Source: Arthrobacter sp. ZGTC412
GTDB lineage: Bacteria; Actinomycetota; Actinomycetes; Actinomycetales; Micrococcaceae
NCBI RefSeq assembly: GCF_002929215.1
Contig: NZ_PJII01000001.1
Span: forward strand, 248,001-312,000
DNA: 64,000 bases
Direction of reading: 5' to 3'
The position numbers were made by a program, and so were the translations under genes. Under the pieces are notes generated by a model that saw only the letters and a program-made list of their open reading frames with translations, ran no database searches and was not told where the DNA came from. Positions 8,825 through 19,529 of the stretch are shown here, one piece after another (within the stretch, counting starts at the first letter, position 1; each line of letters starts with the position of its first letter).

Positions 8825-10132
8825 CTAGTCTTTTAGCTTGCGGGCTGCTGTGGAAGAAAAGACAGAGGTTTTCGATTTTTGCTGGGCGGGTGCACAAACG
8901 AGTTGTGCGATGGCCCGACGAAGGGGCGAGTCAGGTGCCGCCTCCAGCAACAGCGAACCTCCCAGCAGGGCGGCATCCGCCGCGGCACTGTCTTCAGGCA
9001 GGAATGCTTTCAGCTCCGACGCCGGCCCGAACCTTTCCCACGCGTCCTGCAGCTGCCGCTCGGGAGCCCGGCCCACCGAGGAGGCCCTGACCTTGTTCAT
9101 CACCACGATGGGCGCGGCCTGTGGAACGGCAGTTTCAAGCTCGGCCAAACCCCGCACGAGTCTTGGCACTCCGACAGGATCCGCGGCACCAACAGCGTAA
9201 ACGGTGTCGGCGAGTTCGAGGGAGCGCAAAGTAGCCGCGTTCCTCCGGGGAGCCATGGTGTCAAAACTCAGCTCCTCGTCGGCCTCGAGGCAGAATCCGG
9301 TATCCACCACAACCACCTCTGCAATGTGTTTCGCCCGTTCGAGGACGAGAGCCAAGGCAGATGCCCGGAGCTCCGTCCACCGGTCCGCGCGGGTGATTCC
9401 GGTAAGAACACGGAAGGAACCGAGTTTGGTGGCAACCGGCGTGGCCACTCTTTTCAGCGCCTCCTCGTCCAGGAGCCCCTGGTCAGCCAGCCTGCATGCC
9501 TGTGCCAAACCGGCGGACTCATCCATTAGGCCCAGCACGGCCGCTATGCTCGCACCGTAGCTGTCGGCGTCGACGAGAACAACAGACTTCCCCTCGGCGG
9601 CGAGTTCGCCCGCGATGTTAGCCGCCACCAGGGTCCGTCCAGGGGCCCCCGCGGGGCCCCAGACCGCGATGACCCGCCCTGGCCCCGGCTCCTCCGGGAA
9701 GCTTTGTGCTTCCGCCGGAACAGGATGGAGGGCAGCGCCGGTGTCCGCGGGACTGCTCCTGTGCGCGCCCCGGGGTCCGCCGCCCGTCAGTTGGGCGACG
9801 GCCTCGGCAATCCTTTCTGACAGCACCGCGGATTCCACTCCGGTGAGGGCGGAAGCGACCCCTATCCCCCGGAGTCTCGCGGCTTCCTCCGGCGAGTCGG
9901 TCAGGGCAATAATGGCGACACCAACCGCTCCGAGCCGATCCACGAGGGAAGCGGTCAGGCCCTCGGAACCTTCGGCAACAACGGCGGCCCTCGCCAGTCC
10001 GCTTTGGCAGGCTGCCAGCAATTCGGCCAGTTCCGCGCATCTCCGGACTACAGTGACCGGACCATGCAGGCGTTCCAGCCCACCGACCAGATCCTCGCGG
10101 CTCTGCCCCACGGTGACGACGGGAATACTCAT
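8825..10132 (-). CDS. CpaE/MinD-like ATPase with altered P-loop
   Basis: 435 residues from the ATG at 10132, which overlaps the upstream stop as ATGA and has GGAGG nine bases before it. Residues 1-115 resemble a receiver-like pseudo-REC domain. A Gly/Pro linker leads to a SIMIBI ATPase domain from about 150. Its P-loop reads GPAGAPGRT (159-167): arginine replaces the usual lysine and the KGG signature lysine is absent. A VDAD motif with D188 and D190 matches the Walker A' region. In Tad/Flp pilus systems CpaE localises the assembly machine. No TadA ATPase, secretin, TadB/C or pilin gene is present, so its partners are unknown. The C-terminal 15 residues are Ser/Lys-rich. Confidence 0.75.
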   Translation of the reverse strand: MSIPVVTVGQSREDLVGGLERLHGPVTVVRRCAELAELLAACQSGLARAAVVAEGSEGLTASLVDRLGAVGVAIIALTDSPEEAARLRGIGVASALTGVESAVLSERIAEAVAQLTGGGPRGAHRSSPADTGAALHPVPAEAQSFPEEPGPGRVIAVWGPAGAPGRTLVAANIAGELAAEGKSVVLVDADSYGASIAAVLGLMDESAGLAQACRLADQGLLDEEALKRVATPVATKLGSFRVLTGITRADRWTELRASALALVLERAKHIAEVVVVDTGFCLEADEELSFDTMAPRRNAATLRSLELADTVYAVGAADPVGVPRLVRGLAELETAVPQAAPIVVMNKVRASSVGRAPERQLQDAWERFGPASELKAFLPEDSAAADAALLGGSLLLEAAPDSPLRRAIAQLVCAPAQQKSKTSVFSSTAARKLKD

Positions 10133-10773
10133 CTGCTGCCGCCTCCGGGGTTCCACACCACAGAAATTTTGGCGTCATTCGCCTGCGCCCCCAGGAGCGC
10201 GGGCATCTGGTTATCCTCCACCAGCACCATCAACACGGTGGTGCGGGACGACCCCAGGGCTGTTGAACCCTCCGCCACCTCGGCGATTTCAGCACCCGGA
10301 AGCAGAAGTTTCGGTTCACTGAAGCCGTTGCGCGCATCGGGCTGGGCCACCCAGACATCGACCCTGGCGCCGGCCACTGCCTGCGCCGGAAGCGTCTCCT
10401 CGATGGTCAAGGCAACCGGCTTGCGGTCCAGTTCGTCCACTGCACCGAGGCTGGCCCGGGGGACCAATTGGTTCTTGCCGATCCTCTGCACCGCCACCAC
10501 GTTCTCCGGGAGGCCGGACTCGGCGGTGATGTACTGCGCCTCTGTCTCCCCCAGCCTGACCTTGGCCCGGACGACGTTCTCCGACGTCAGCTTCTCGCCC
10601 ACCGCAATGCCGTCGCGGGCCGCGTAAACCTCCGTGGTCCGGTCCGCGCTTCCCACCAGGAATACGACGCCCGCCACGGATGCCAGCACAAGGAGAACAC
10701 CTACCAGCAGGCGGGGATCCTTCCAGGAAGGTCGTTTCAGCCTTGCCGCCGTGGCAGATGACTCAGGAACCAT
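10129..10773 (-). CDS. CpaB/RcpC-like SAF-domain protein
   Basis: 214 residues. One membrane segment lies at about 22-43 after a basic N-terminus. A SAF domain follows at about 52-115 (ARDGIAVGEKLTSENV). The rest resembles the extracytoplasmic part of CpaB-type pilus assembly proteins (RVDVWVAQP, TVLMVLVEDNQMPALL). SAF domains bind glycans or act in pilus export. The ATG has GGGGGAG eight bases upstream. The stop overlaps the start of the CpaE-like ATPase by four bases, so the pair is translationally coupled. No secretin or prepilin peptidase is in the window. Confidence 0.75.
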   Translation of the reverse strand: MVPESSATAARLKRPSWKDPRLLVGVLLVLASVAGVVFLVGSADRTTEVYAARDGIAVGEKLTSENVVRAKVRLGETEAQYITAESGLPENVVAVQRIGKNQLVPRASLGAVDELDRKPVALTIEETLPAQAVAGARVDVWVAQPDARNGFSEPKLLLPGAEIAEVAEGSTALGSSRTTVLMVLVEDNQMPALLGAQANDAKISVVWNPGGGSR

Positions 10774-10927
10774 TACCGTTTCTCCCCCTATGCACGCCGG
10801 GACTGCTCGCTGTGTCCGGACTCCTCATTGTTGCGGCAGGGACGCCGGAACAAAAGTCATAAGTTCAAACAAGGCCAAATTGTGGATAACAGCAGCAAAC
10901 TACCTGTTCCGGTGGCAAAATGGATGT

Positions 10928-11143
10928 ATGCCCAGGTTTCTTACACTCGCAGATGTCGCCGAGCAGCTTCAGATCAACTCTCCGGCTGCTTATGCCCTGG
11001 TCCGAAGCGGCGAGCTCAAAGCCATCCAGGTTGGCGGCCGTGGACAATGGCGGGTCGAAGAAAAAATGCTTGAGCAGTACATCGAGGAACGGTACGCCGA
11101 AGCCAGCCGGATAATCCAGGAATCCAAGTCCAAGTCAGTCTGA
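10928..11143 (+). CDS. Small excisionase-type helix-turn-helix protein
   Basis: 71 residues from the ATG at 10928. The whole protein is one MerR/excisionase-like winged helix (HTH_17): FLTLADVAEQLQ, then PAAYALVRSGELKAI and GRGQWRV, followed by a helical tail with EERYAEASRII. Proteins of this size and shape act as DNA-binding regulators (BldC-like) or excisionases. No integrase or attachment site is nearby, so a housekeeping regulator is more likely. It is divergent from the SAF-domain gene and may control it. The 154-base gap between them is relatively AT-rich at its right end. No clear Shine-Dalgarno precedes the start. Confidence 0.8.
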   Translation: MPRFLTLADVAEQLQINSPAAYALVRSGELKAIQVGGRGQWRVEEKMLEQYIEERYAEASRIIQESKSKSV

Positions 11144-11200
11144 CTTTCCCTTGTGGCTTGGCACTCCGGCTCCCCGGTCACTCCGGCGGTGCGCCAGCAA

Positions 11201-11815
11201 CTAAATCTCGTTGGTCCGTCGCGACCTGATCGCCTCTAATGCGGTAAAGGGAATTGTCGCAATCTGGCTGACGTGGTGGCTGCGGCGCGCTTCGCCCGGG
11301 GTTAGGACAGCGAGGTCGAAATAGTCCCCGCCAACCCGGTCTATGACTCCTGCCAGCCGCACCGCACCGCCGACGTTCCCGACAAGGACCGACAGCTCGG
11401 CTCTGTCCCGGGCCATGCCGCGCAGGGCGCTGGCTAGCCCAATTCCCCGGCGCACAGACGACGATTCCGCCAGCGACAGCCGGCCGAGGCCCGCGTAGCG
11501 CACTGCTGCCGTGTAGGGAATGAGCAGCTGGTGCTGTTCTTCATCCAGCACCAGTGCGTCTCCACCGGCGTGGGTGAGCGTTCCTGAAAAAGATTCGCCG
11601 GAAGACAAATAGACGGTCAGCCGACAGCCCAAAACCGCCCGCAACCGGTCAGCCAGTTCCAGGCCAACCATCTCAGCCCGCGCCCGCTCATTGACTTCCG
11701 AATCAAGAGCCAGCCGCTCTGCCTCCGCGAATTGGCTTTCGAGGTCCTCGAACAGTGCATCCCAGCGCATTCGGCCAGCGTAGGGCCCAGCCCAGACAGC
11801 GTCAATGACAACCAC
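11201..11815 (-). CDS. Conserved protein of unknown function
   Basis: 204 residues if translation starts at the GTG at 11815, which has GGAGAG five bases upstream. A downstream ATG at 11770 (MRWDALFEDLE) could also be the start but lacks a ribosome site. The first half is a charged helix (FEDLESQFAEAERLALDSEV). The second half is beta-rich, with GCRLTVYLSSGESFSGTLTHAGGDALVLDE reminiscent of Sm-like or small-barrel folds that bind RNA or DNA; that comparison is by eye only. No signal peptide or membrane segment. It is divergent from the LysM gene and converges on the helix-turn-helix gene. Confidence 0.7.
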   Translation of the reverse strand: MVVIDAVWAGPYAGRMRWDALFEDLESQFAEAERLALDSEVNERARAEMVGLELADRLRAVLGCRLTVYLSSGESFSGTLTHAGGDALVLDEEQHQLLIPYTAAVRYAGLGRLSLAESSSVRRGIGLASALRGMARDRAELSVLVGNVGGAVRLAGVIDRVGGDYFDLAVLTPGEARRSHHVSQIATIPFTALEAIRSRRTNEI

Positions 11816-11880
11816 TTTTTCTCTCCAACGTCTGGACAAAGAAAGAAGAGGCAGGGCAAACTGTCACTACTGATGTCAGA

Positions 11881-11910
11881 CTGCATCAAACCGCATCAAA
11901 CTGCATCAAA
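11881..11910. repeat. Three tandem 10-bp repeats upstream of the LysM gene
   Basis: CTGCATCAAA, CCGCATCAAA and CTGCATCAAA follow each other without a gap and end just before the AAAGGGAA ribosome site of the LysM gene. The 10-bp period places the copies on one face of the helix. Confidence 0.8.
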
Positions 11911-11919
11911 GGGAAATCA

Positions 11920-12855
11920 ATGACACAAGCAGCAGAATCTGGCCGATGGACCGATGTCATCAGCGTGACGGCAATATTGCTCTTGGGCGTCCTGCTTTTT
12001 TCGGCGGGTTCCGGGATTCTGGAGCAGTGGCATCAATCCTCCGCCCGGCACCAGGGACTTCATGCAGAGCACCTCCTGGGGGCAGCCGCGGCAGCCGCCG
12101 GAGCTGCGTTGGTGGGCTGGTGGTTCCTTGCATTGCTCTTCGCCGGTGCCACCACTCTCCTCGATCGGAACGGCAAAACCCGCGCGGCAGCCGTAACCCG
12201 GAAACTCTCGCCCGCCTTGATGCAGCGGCTGGTGCTTGCTGCACTTTCGGTTCAGCTGGTGTCCGGTCCGGCCGCGAATGCTCACCCGGTGCTGTCCGGA
12301 CCGGAATGGACCCCCACCCAGGACTACGTGGCATCGGCTCCCGCGGGTCCCGGGAGCCACGTGAACCAGGTTTTGACGCCGACGCCGGCGGTGGAGGCAA
12401 CAGCAAAAGCCTCCAAAAGTTCAAGAGAACAGGCAGCACCACCAGCCGGAGTGTTTCCATCAGAACAGGTCAATCGGGCTTCAGGGGCCACCGCGGAACA
12501 CAGCCAGGCTGAGCGTGCTCCCGCGCTACTCGAAGACGGCCTGGAGAACAGCGCAGCTCCCCCGTCAGTTGTGAAGCCGGGCTGGCAGCCGGCTGCCCCG
12601 GTAGCAGGCCCGGGACTGCTGGCGGCTCCTGCAGTACGCGCCGCCGAAGACGCGGCAAGCGGTGCTGGTTCCGTGACCGTCCTGGCGGGAGACACACTGT
12701 GGGACGTTGCCGCGCACGCTATGGGCCCAGGGGCCTCGGACGTGGAGATCGCCATGCAATGGCCCCGGTGGTACGAGGCCAACCGGGCCCTCATCGGCCA
12801 AAATCCGGACGTGCTGCTGCCGGGACAAATTCTTCAGCCGCCCTCCGCAGCATAG
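11920..12855 (+). CDS. LysM-domain membrane protein
   Basis: 311 residues. Hydrophobic segments lie at about 13-32 and 48-76, with another at about 105-120 resembling a late export signal. Residues 120-245 are a low-complexity Ala/Pro/Ser linker, as expected for a wall-spanning region. The C-terminal LysM domain (about 250-308) begins SVTVLAGDTLWDVAA and ends LLPGQILQPP. LysM binds peptidoglycan N-acetylglucosamine. The ATG is preceded by AAAGGGAA. It runs in the same direction as the Rv3235-family gene 59 bases downstream and may share its transcript. Confidence 0.82.
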   Translation: MTQAAESGRWTDVISVTAILLLGVLLFSAGSGILEQWHQSSARHQGLHAEHLLGAAAAAAGAALVGWWFLALLFAGATTLLDRNGKTRAAAVTRKLSPALMQRLVLAALSVQLVSGPAANAHPVLSGPEWTPTQDYVASAPAGPGSHVNQVLTPTPAVEATAKASKSSREQAAPPAGVFPSEQVNRASGATAEHSQAERAPALLEDGLENSAAPPSVVKPGWQPAAPVAGPGLLAAPAVRAAEDAASGAGSVTVLAGDTLWDVAAHAMGPGASDVEIAMQWPRWYEANRALIGQNPDVLLPGQILQPPSAA

Positions 12856-12914
12856 GCACGGCCGGGCTTCAACCATTCATGCCATAACGCAAGCCACTAA
12901 CCAAGGGGAAAGCA

Positions 12915-13409
12915 ATGACTGCAGCCACACCAATTCGTGCCCTTCAAACGCCCAGGAGCGAGGGTAACCCCACACCCCGGCGGATTCCACCGCAGTCTCC
13001 CGCCAGAACTTCCCCTCCAGCACATACTGGGCCAACTCCGGTGCTGCTGCCGATTGATGAGCTATCGGAGGTACGTGCGGTCACTCGCGGCACGGTCCAG
13101 GCAGCTATGGAAGTGCTTGCAGGAATCCGCCCTGTCCATCAGCTGGCACGTCGGCTTGACCCACGATGCCTGGCAGCACTGCAGCACCGCGCGTGCCTGA
13201 TCAGGCGCGAGATCAACCGTACCGGCAACCCGGATCTGGCACGGCTGCATAGGAATTCTGTCGTTCGATCGGTCCGCGTTTGCGAAGTGGCGGCCGGAAT
13301 TTTCGAAGCGAGTGCCGTTGTGGTGGACGATGTCCGTGCCCGGGCGGTGGCCGTCCGGCTTGAGCGGGGCAAACAGGTGTGGCGGGTGACTGAGCTTGTT
13401 ATAGGCTGA
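12915..13409 (+). CDS. Rv3235-family protein
   Basis: 164 residues. The first 45 residues are Pro/Thr-rich and probably disordered. The rest is a compact alpha/beta domain with VLAGIRPVHQLARRLDPRCL, then VRVCEVAAGIFEASAVVV and a final VWRVTELVIG strand, typical of the actinobacterial Rv3235 family. Function is unknown. It contains no signal peptide. AAGGGGAA lies four bases before the ATG. In M. tuberculosis the homologue also lies a few genes from secA1, so the location is conserved. Confidence 0.82.
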   Translation: MTAATPIRALQTPRSEGNPTPRRIPPQSPARTSPPAHTGPTPVLLPIDELSEVRAVTRGTVQAAMEVLAGIRPVHQLARRLDPRCLAALQHRACLIRREINRTGNPDLARLHRNSVVRSVRVCEVAAGIFEASAVVVDDVRARAVAVRLERGKQVWRVTELVIG

Positions 13410-13468
13410 CGGACTTGCAGCAACGAGCCCTGGCAGAAACGAGCGCCGGCAGATGCAGCGAGACGAAA

Positions 13469-13499
13469 GCAGGACCGGGGAACGATGCCCCGGCCCTGC
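13469..13499. terminator. Bidirectional terminator between the Rv3235-family gene and secA
   Basis: Stem GCAGG-A-CCGGGG / CCCCGG-C-CCTGC around an AACGATG loop, with ATTTT following on the plus strand and a short T run on the minus strand. It sits between two convergent stops. Confidence 0.75.
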
Positions 13500-13536
13500 C
13501 CTATTTTCGACTATCAGCTTTCACAAAACCAACGTG

Positions 13537-16278
<2,742 letters not shown>

Positions 16279-16324
16279 GTGAAGATGCTCCCAGTCTTTG
16301 CCGCCGAATTCTGGCGTTTTTAGT

Positions 16325-17593
16325 CTACGGGAGAGACACCGCCCCGCGGCTCGTTTGTTCCCTGAGAGCGGATACGGGCTGACTACCGGCCACTGCCTTC
16401 CCGAGGTTCGCCGCCAAATCGCCACGGTTTCCCACCTCCACGTCCGGCAGCCCCAGCCAATCTGCCATCAACCGAAGCTCCGCTGCGAGTTCGACGGCGG
16501 TGTCCGCCGGGGCGCCGGGCTCGGCGAACGCGGACTTGGCCAACAGTTTCCCACCTGTGCGGTCAGCCTTCAGGTCCACCCGCGCCACAATCCGGTCCCT
16601 CAGGAGAAAAGGAAGGACGTAATACCCGTAGCGCCTCTTGTGCTCCGGGGTATAGATCTCAATCCGGTAATGGAAGCCGAAAAGTTCCTCCAGTCGGCGA
16701 CGTTCAAAGACCAGGGAATCAAACGGGCTCAGCAAGGCCCGGCCGGCCGCGCTCCGCGGAAGTGTTGCCTCGACGTGGCGGAACACTTCACGGTTCCAGC
16801 CTGTGACGGTCACACGCTCCAGCCTCCCGCATTCCACCAGATGTTCCACGGATGCGGCCGCGGCCTTGACCGGCGTGCGGAAGTAGTCAGCGAAGCAGCG
16901 CACGGTTCCGATGCCGTGCGCCAGGGCGGCCGCATCGATAAGGCGATGCAGGGCAGGGGCGGGATCCGGTTCACCGGGCTCACCAAGGTGCACGGCCGGC
17001 AGCACCCTGGAGGTCAGCGTGTACTTGCGCTCGAACTGCTCGGTCCGGGAAGCTGCCGAAACCAGGCCCTCCTCGAACAGGTGCTCCAGGACCCGCTTGA
17101 CGGCGCTCCAGTTCCAGCCCCAGTTGTCCGTCTGCTTTTCCTCGATGTGACCGATCCTCGCCGCTATTTCGGCAGCAGTCATGGGGCGTGCGGACGAGAG
17201 CGTTTCAAGGATTCTGGCCGAAATGGTGGCGCGCACGCCCGGCTCCATGCCCGCAGCGCCCACCCAAGCCCTTTTCTGCCAGAGGCGGAGATCGGGAAAA
17301 TGCTCGGGGCGGATATAGCTGGCTTCGTGCGCCCAGTACTCCACCATGCGCCGCGGATGGGCACCGGACATCCGCTGGAGGATGGTGCGGTCGTAGTTCC
17401 CCAGCCGGGAGAAGAAGGGGAGGAAATGACTACGGGCCAGAACGTTGACGGAATCAATCTGGACGAGCTGGAGCCGGGCAAAGGTGCGGCCCACCGTCCG
17501 TGATGTCACGGGGCCGGTGGGCCGTCCTTTGTCGAGTCCCTGTGCCGCCAGAGCGATCCGCCGGGCCTGGTCCAGGCTCAGCGTCGCTGGCAC
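16325..17593 (-). CDS. HTH_42 family DNA glycosylase-like protein (YcaQ/AlkX type)
   Basis: 422 residues with the tandem winged-helix layout of the HTH_42 superfamily. The active-site region [16 protein letters not shown] contains Q45-I46-D47, the QxD variant assigned to the AlkX (YcaQ) branch; the AlkZ branch has QxQ. Other family segments are YWAHEASYI and [28 protein letters not shown]. AlkX of Escherichia coli unhooks interstrand crosslinks and removes alkylated bases. The GTG start has GAGAGGA about five bases upstream. The gene sits between secA and hpf, which are adjacent in mycobacteria, so it was inserted into a conserved block. Confidence 0.82.
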   Translation of the reverse strand: MPATLSLDQARRIALAAQGLDKGRPTGPVTSRTVGRTFARLQLVQIDSVNVLARSHFLPFFSRLGNYDRTILQRMSGAHPRRMVEYWAHEASYIRPEHFPDLRLWQKRAWVGAAGMEPGVRATISARILETLSSARPMTAAEIAARIGHIEEKQTDNWGWNWSAVKRVLEHLFEEGLVSAASRTEQFERKYTLTSRVLPAVHLGEPGEPDPAPALHRLIDAAALAHGIGTVRCFADYFRTPVKAAAASVEHLVECGRLERVTVTGWNREVFRHVEATLPRSAAGRALLSPFDSLVFERRRLEELFGFHYRIEIYTPEHKRRYGYYVLPFLLRDRIVARVDLKADRTGGKLLAKSAFAEPGAPADTAVELAAELRLMADWLGLPDVEVGNRGDLAANLGKAVAGSQPVSALREQTSRGAVSLP

Positions 17594-17625
17594 ATCAGTC
17601 CTCTCTGTGGATGGTGTTCACCACC

Positions 17626-18351
17626 CTAAGCGTTTGCTGCTGCGTCATCCGAACGGTACGCAATGATTTTTTCTTCGACCACGGTGTCACCCGGTTCGCA
17701 TTCATGGTCCAGGGTGATGACCCCATAGGTCCAGCCGCGGCGCCGGTAAACGACGGACGGCGTATTCGTAGCCTTATCCACGAATAGGTAGAAGTCGTGG
17801 CCTACGAGTTCCATGTTGTCCACGGCGTCGTCGAGGGAAAGTGAAGCTGCCGGGAAGACCTTTCGCCGGATCAGGACCGGGGAATCGCCGGCCGGGATGT
17901 CGTTGTCCACATCGTAGGGGGACGTCTCTGCGGGGGCCTCCGCAGTCTCATTCCGGTGGCTCGCCTCGACATAGAGGGGTTCGTGAGTGCTGGCAGGCTC
18001 CAGCGTGGCGGTCGCTTCCCGGACAGCTTTTGGCGTGTGCCTTCCGTGATGGACCTTCTTGCGATCCTTGGCACGGCGGAGCCGCTCAAGCAGCTTGTTG
18101 TACGCGAGGTCGAATGCAGCGAATTTGTCAGCGGCGCTTGCTTCGGCACGAATTACCGGTCCCCTGCCCAGTACTGTCACCTCGACTGTCAATTGATCGC
18201 CGGTCTGCCGTGAGCTGGTCTCCTTGGAAACCTTCGCATCAACGCGCTGGACTTTGTCTCCCAGCGACTCGATCTTCGAGATCTTCTCCCCGGCATATTC
18301 GCGGAACCGGTCTGAAACTGTCAGATTTCGTCCGCTGATCATAAACTCCAT
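17626..18351 (-). CDS. hpf: Ribosome hibernation promoting factor, long form
   Basis: 241 residues from the ATG at 18351, with GGAGG five bases upstream; a TTG 12 bases earlier is less well placed. The N-terminal domain (about 1-105, starting MEFMISGRNLTVSDRFREY) binds the 30S decoding centre. A charged linker of about 60 residues leads to the C-terminal dimerisation domain (about 165-235) with SLDDAVDNMELVGHDFYLFV and VVYRRRGWTYGVI. Long HPF turns 70S ribosomes into inactive 100S dimers in stationary phase. The mycobacterial homologue, Rv3241c, holds the same place next to secA1 and comF. The 144-base gap upstream should hold its promoter, but I found no convincing box. Confidence 0.95.
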   Translation of the reverse strand: MEFMISGRNLTVSDRFREYAGEKISKIESLGDKVQRVDAKVSKETSSRQTGDQLTVEVTVLGRGPVIRAEASAADKFAAFDLAYNKLLERLRRAKDRKKVHHGRHTPKAVREATATLEPASTHEPLYVEASHRNETAEAPAETSPYDVDNDIPAGDSPVLIRRKVFPAASLSLDDAVDNMELVGHDFYLFVDKATNTPSVVYRRRGWTYGVITLDHECEPGDTVVEEKIIAYRSDDAAANA

Positions 18352-18495
18352 GGTGCCCTCCAAATGACTTCGGTGACACGACGGCAGCGCTTCCCTGGGC
18401 CGATCTGTTTGACAGTCAAGCCCCTCTCCGAGCCGCCATCGAAAGGTACATTCTGTTCTTGGTACCCACCACCGACGTTAGTTCATAGCCACATG

Positions 18496-19419
18496 TTATT
18501 CATCCTTTCTTGGTTTATTTTTTTCTAAGTCATGCTCCCTTCCTCGGGGTTCGGCGGATGCGGCGCCGCAGCCCGAAGAGTCGGGCGGGCGTGTCGCTGC
18601 CAGGACTACAGCACCGGTCACGACCGCTCCTGCCAGGTGCAGTGCGCGGGCTGCTTCCGCGAGTGTCGCGCCGGTGGTGAGGACGTCGTCGATGATGATG
18701 CAGCGTTGTCCGGCCACCTTGTTCCGCCCGCGGCGGCGGACCTGCATGGAGCCCCGCACGCGTTTGGCGCGGCCGCCGCGGTCCAGGCCCTTTTGGCCTC
18801 CGGGCAGCTGCAGCCCGCCTGATCCGGTCTTTCCAAGCACGTCCTGCACAGCGAGACCCGGCAACTGCCGTGACACCTCACGCAGGAGCAGGTGGACCGG
18901 GCTGAAACCGCGCTTCAGGAAGGCCGCGTTGCTGCTCGGCACCGGAACCAGGCAGTTCGCCTCCGTCCCCGGTGATGCCGAACGGAGACCGCCGGCGAGT
19001 GCCCGGCCCAGGCTGCTCCTGAGTTGATACTGGCCGTGCCGCTTGAAGGACAAGAGGGCCTGGGCGAGCTCCTCCCGGTAAACGCCGGCCGCCACCACGG
19101 GCAGCAGCACGGTCCCGCCGACGTCCATCAGAGCAGGTGCCCCGCTTTCGGCCCGGAAGGGGTCACGCGTCAGGCTGCGGATGTGGCGGTCGCACTGGAC
19201 GCAGAGGGCCCGGTCTTCGGCTCCGCAGCATACGCAGTCCACCGGAACAGCTAGCGCAAGGAGGTCTGCCGCGGCTCCGGCTGCCTGGTCCGCGAGGCGC
19301 AGGAGGGCGCTCTGATACTCGGAGCGGTGCGTGCCGGGCTGTTCCGCCGCTGGAAAAAGGTCCGGGTCCAGCCGCGTCTTCCTCCCCGCTCCGGCTCCAA
19401 CACTGGATCTGTTCCTCAT
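18496..19419 (-). CDS. ComF-family phosphoribosyltransferase-like protein
   Basis: 307 residues. A cysteine cluster (C62, C64, C65, C73, C76) forms the probable N-terminal zinc site. The C-terminal PRTase domain carries the PRPP-binding motif IIIDDVLTTGATL at about 241-253 with D244-D245. ComF proteins support DNA uptake in competent bacteria, but most actinobacterial copies have no known role. GGAAG lies nine bases before the ATG. The last ten residues are lysine-rich and AT-richer than the rest. The position between lpqB and hpf matches Rv3242c. Confidence 0.88.
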   Translation of the reverse strand: MRNRSSVGAGAGRKTRLDPDLFPAAEQPGTHRSEYQSALLRLADQAAGAAADLLALAVPVDCVCCGAEDRALCVQCDRHIRSLTRDPFRAESGAPALMDVGGTVLLPVVAAGVYREELAQALLSFKRHGQYQLRSSLGRALAGGLRSASPGTEANCLVPVPSSNAAFLKRGFSPVHLLLREVSRQLPGLAVQDVLGKTGSGGLQLPGGQKGLDRGGRAKRVRGSMQVRRRGRNKVAGQRCIIIDDVLTTGATLAEAARALHLAGAVVTGAVVLAATRPPDSSGCGAASAEPRGREHDLEKNKPRKDE

Positions 19420-19529
19420 TCGGACAAGCTTCCGCCTGAAGTGCCTTAGAGGGCAGTCCGCTCCCCGGCTATGTGGACAACTCCTCTTGCGACAACGCCC
19501 AGCTGGGGAAAGCGCACTGGATCACGGCG

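Noticed and set aside
10928-11143. A prophage excision gene
   Set aside because: The protein is excisionase-like, but there is no integrase, attachment repeat or phage gene nearby.
8825-13409. A complete Tad pilus locus
   Set aside because: Only CpaE-like and CpaB-like genes are present; no TadA, TadB/C, secretin or pilin gene was found.
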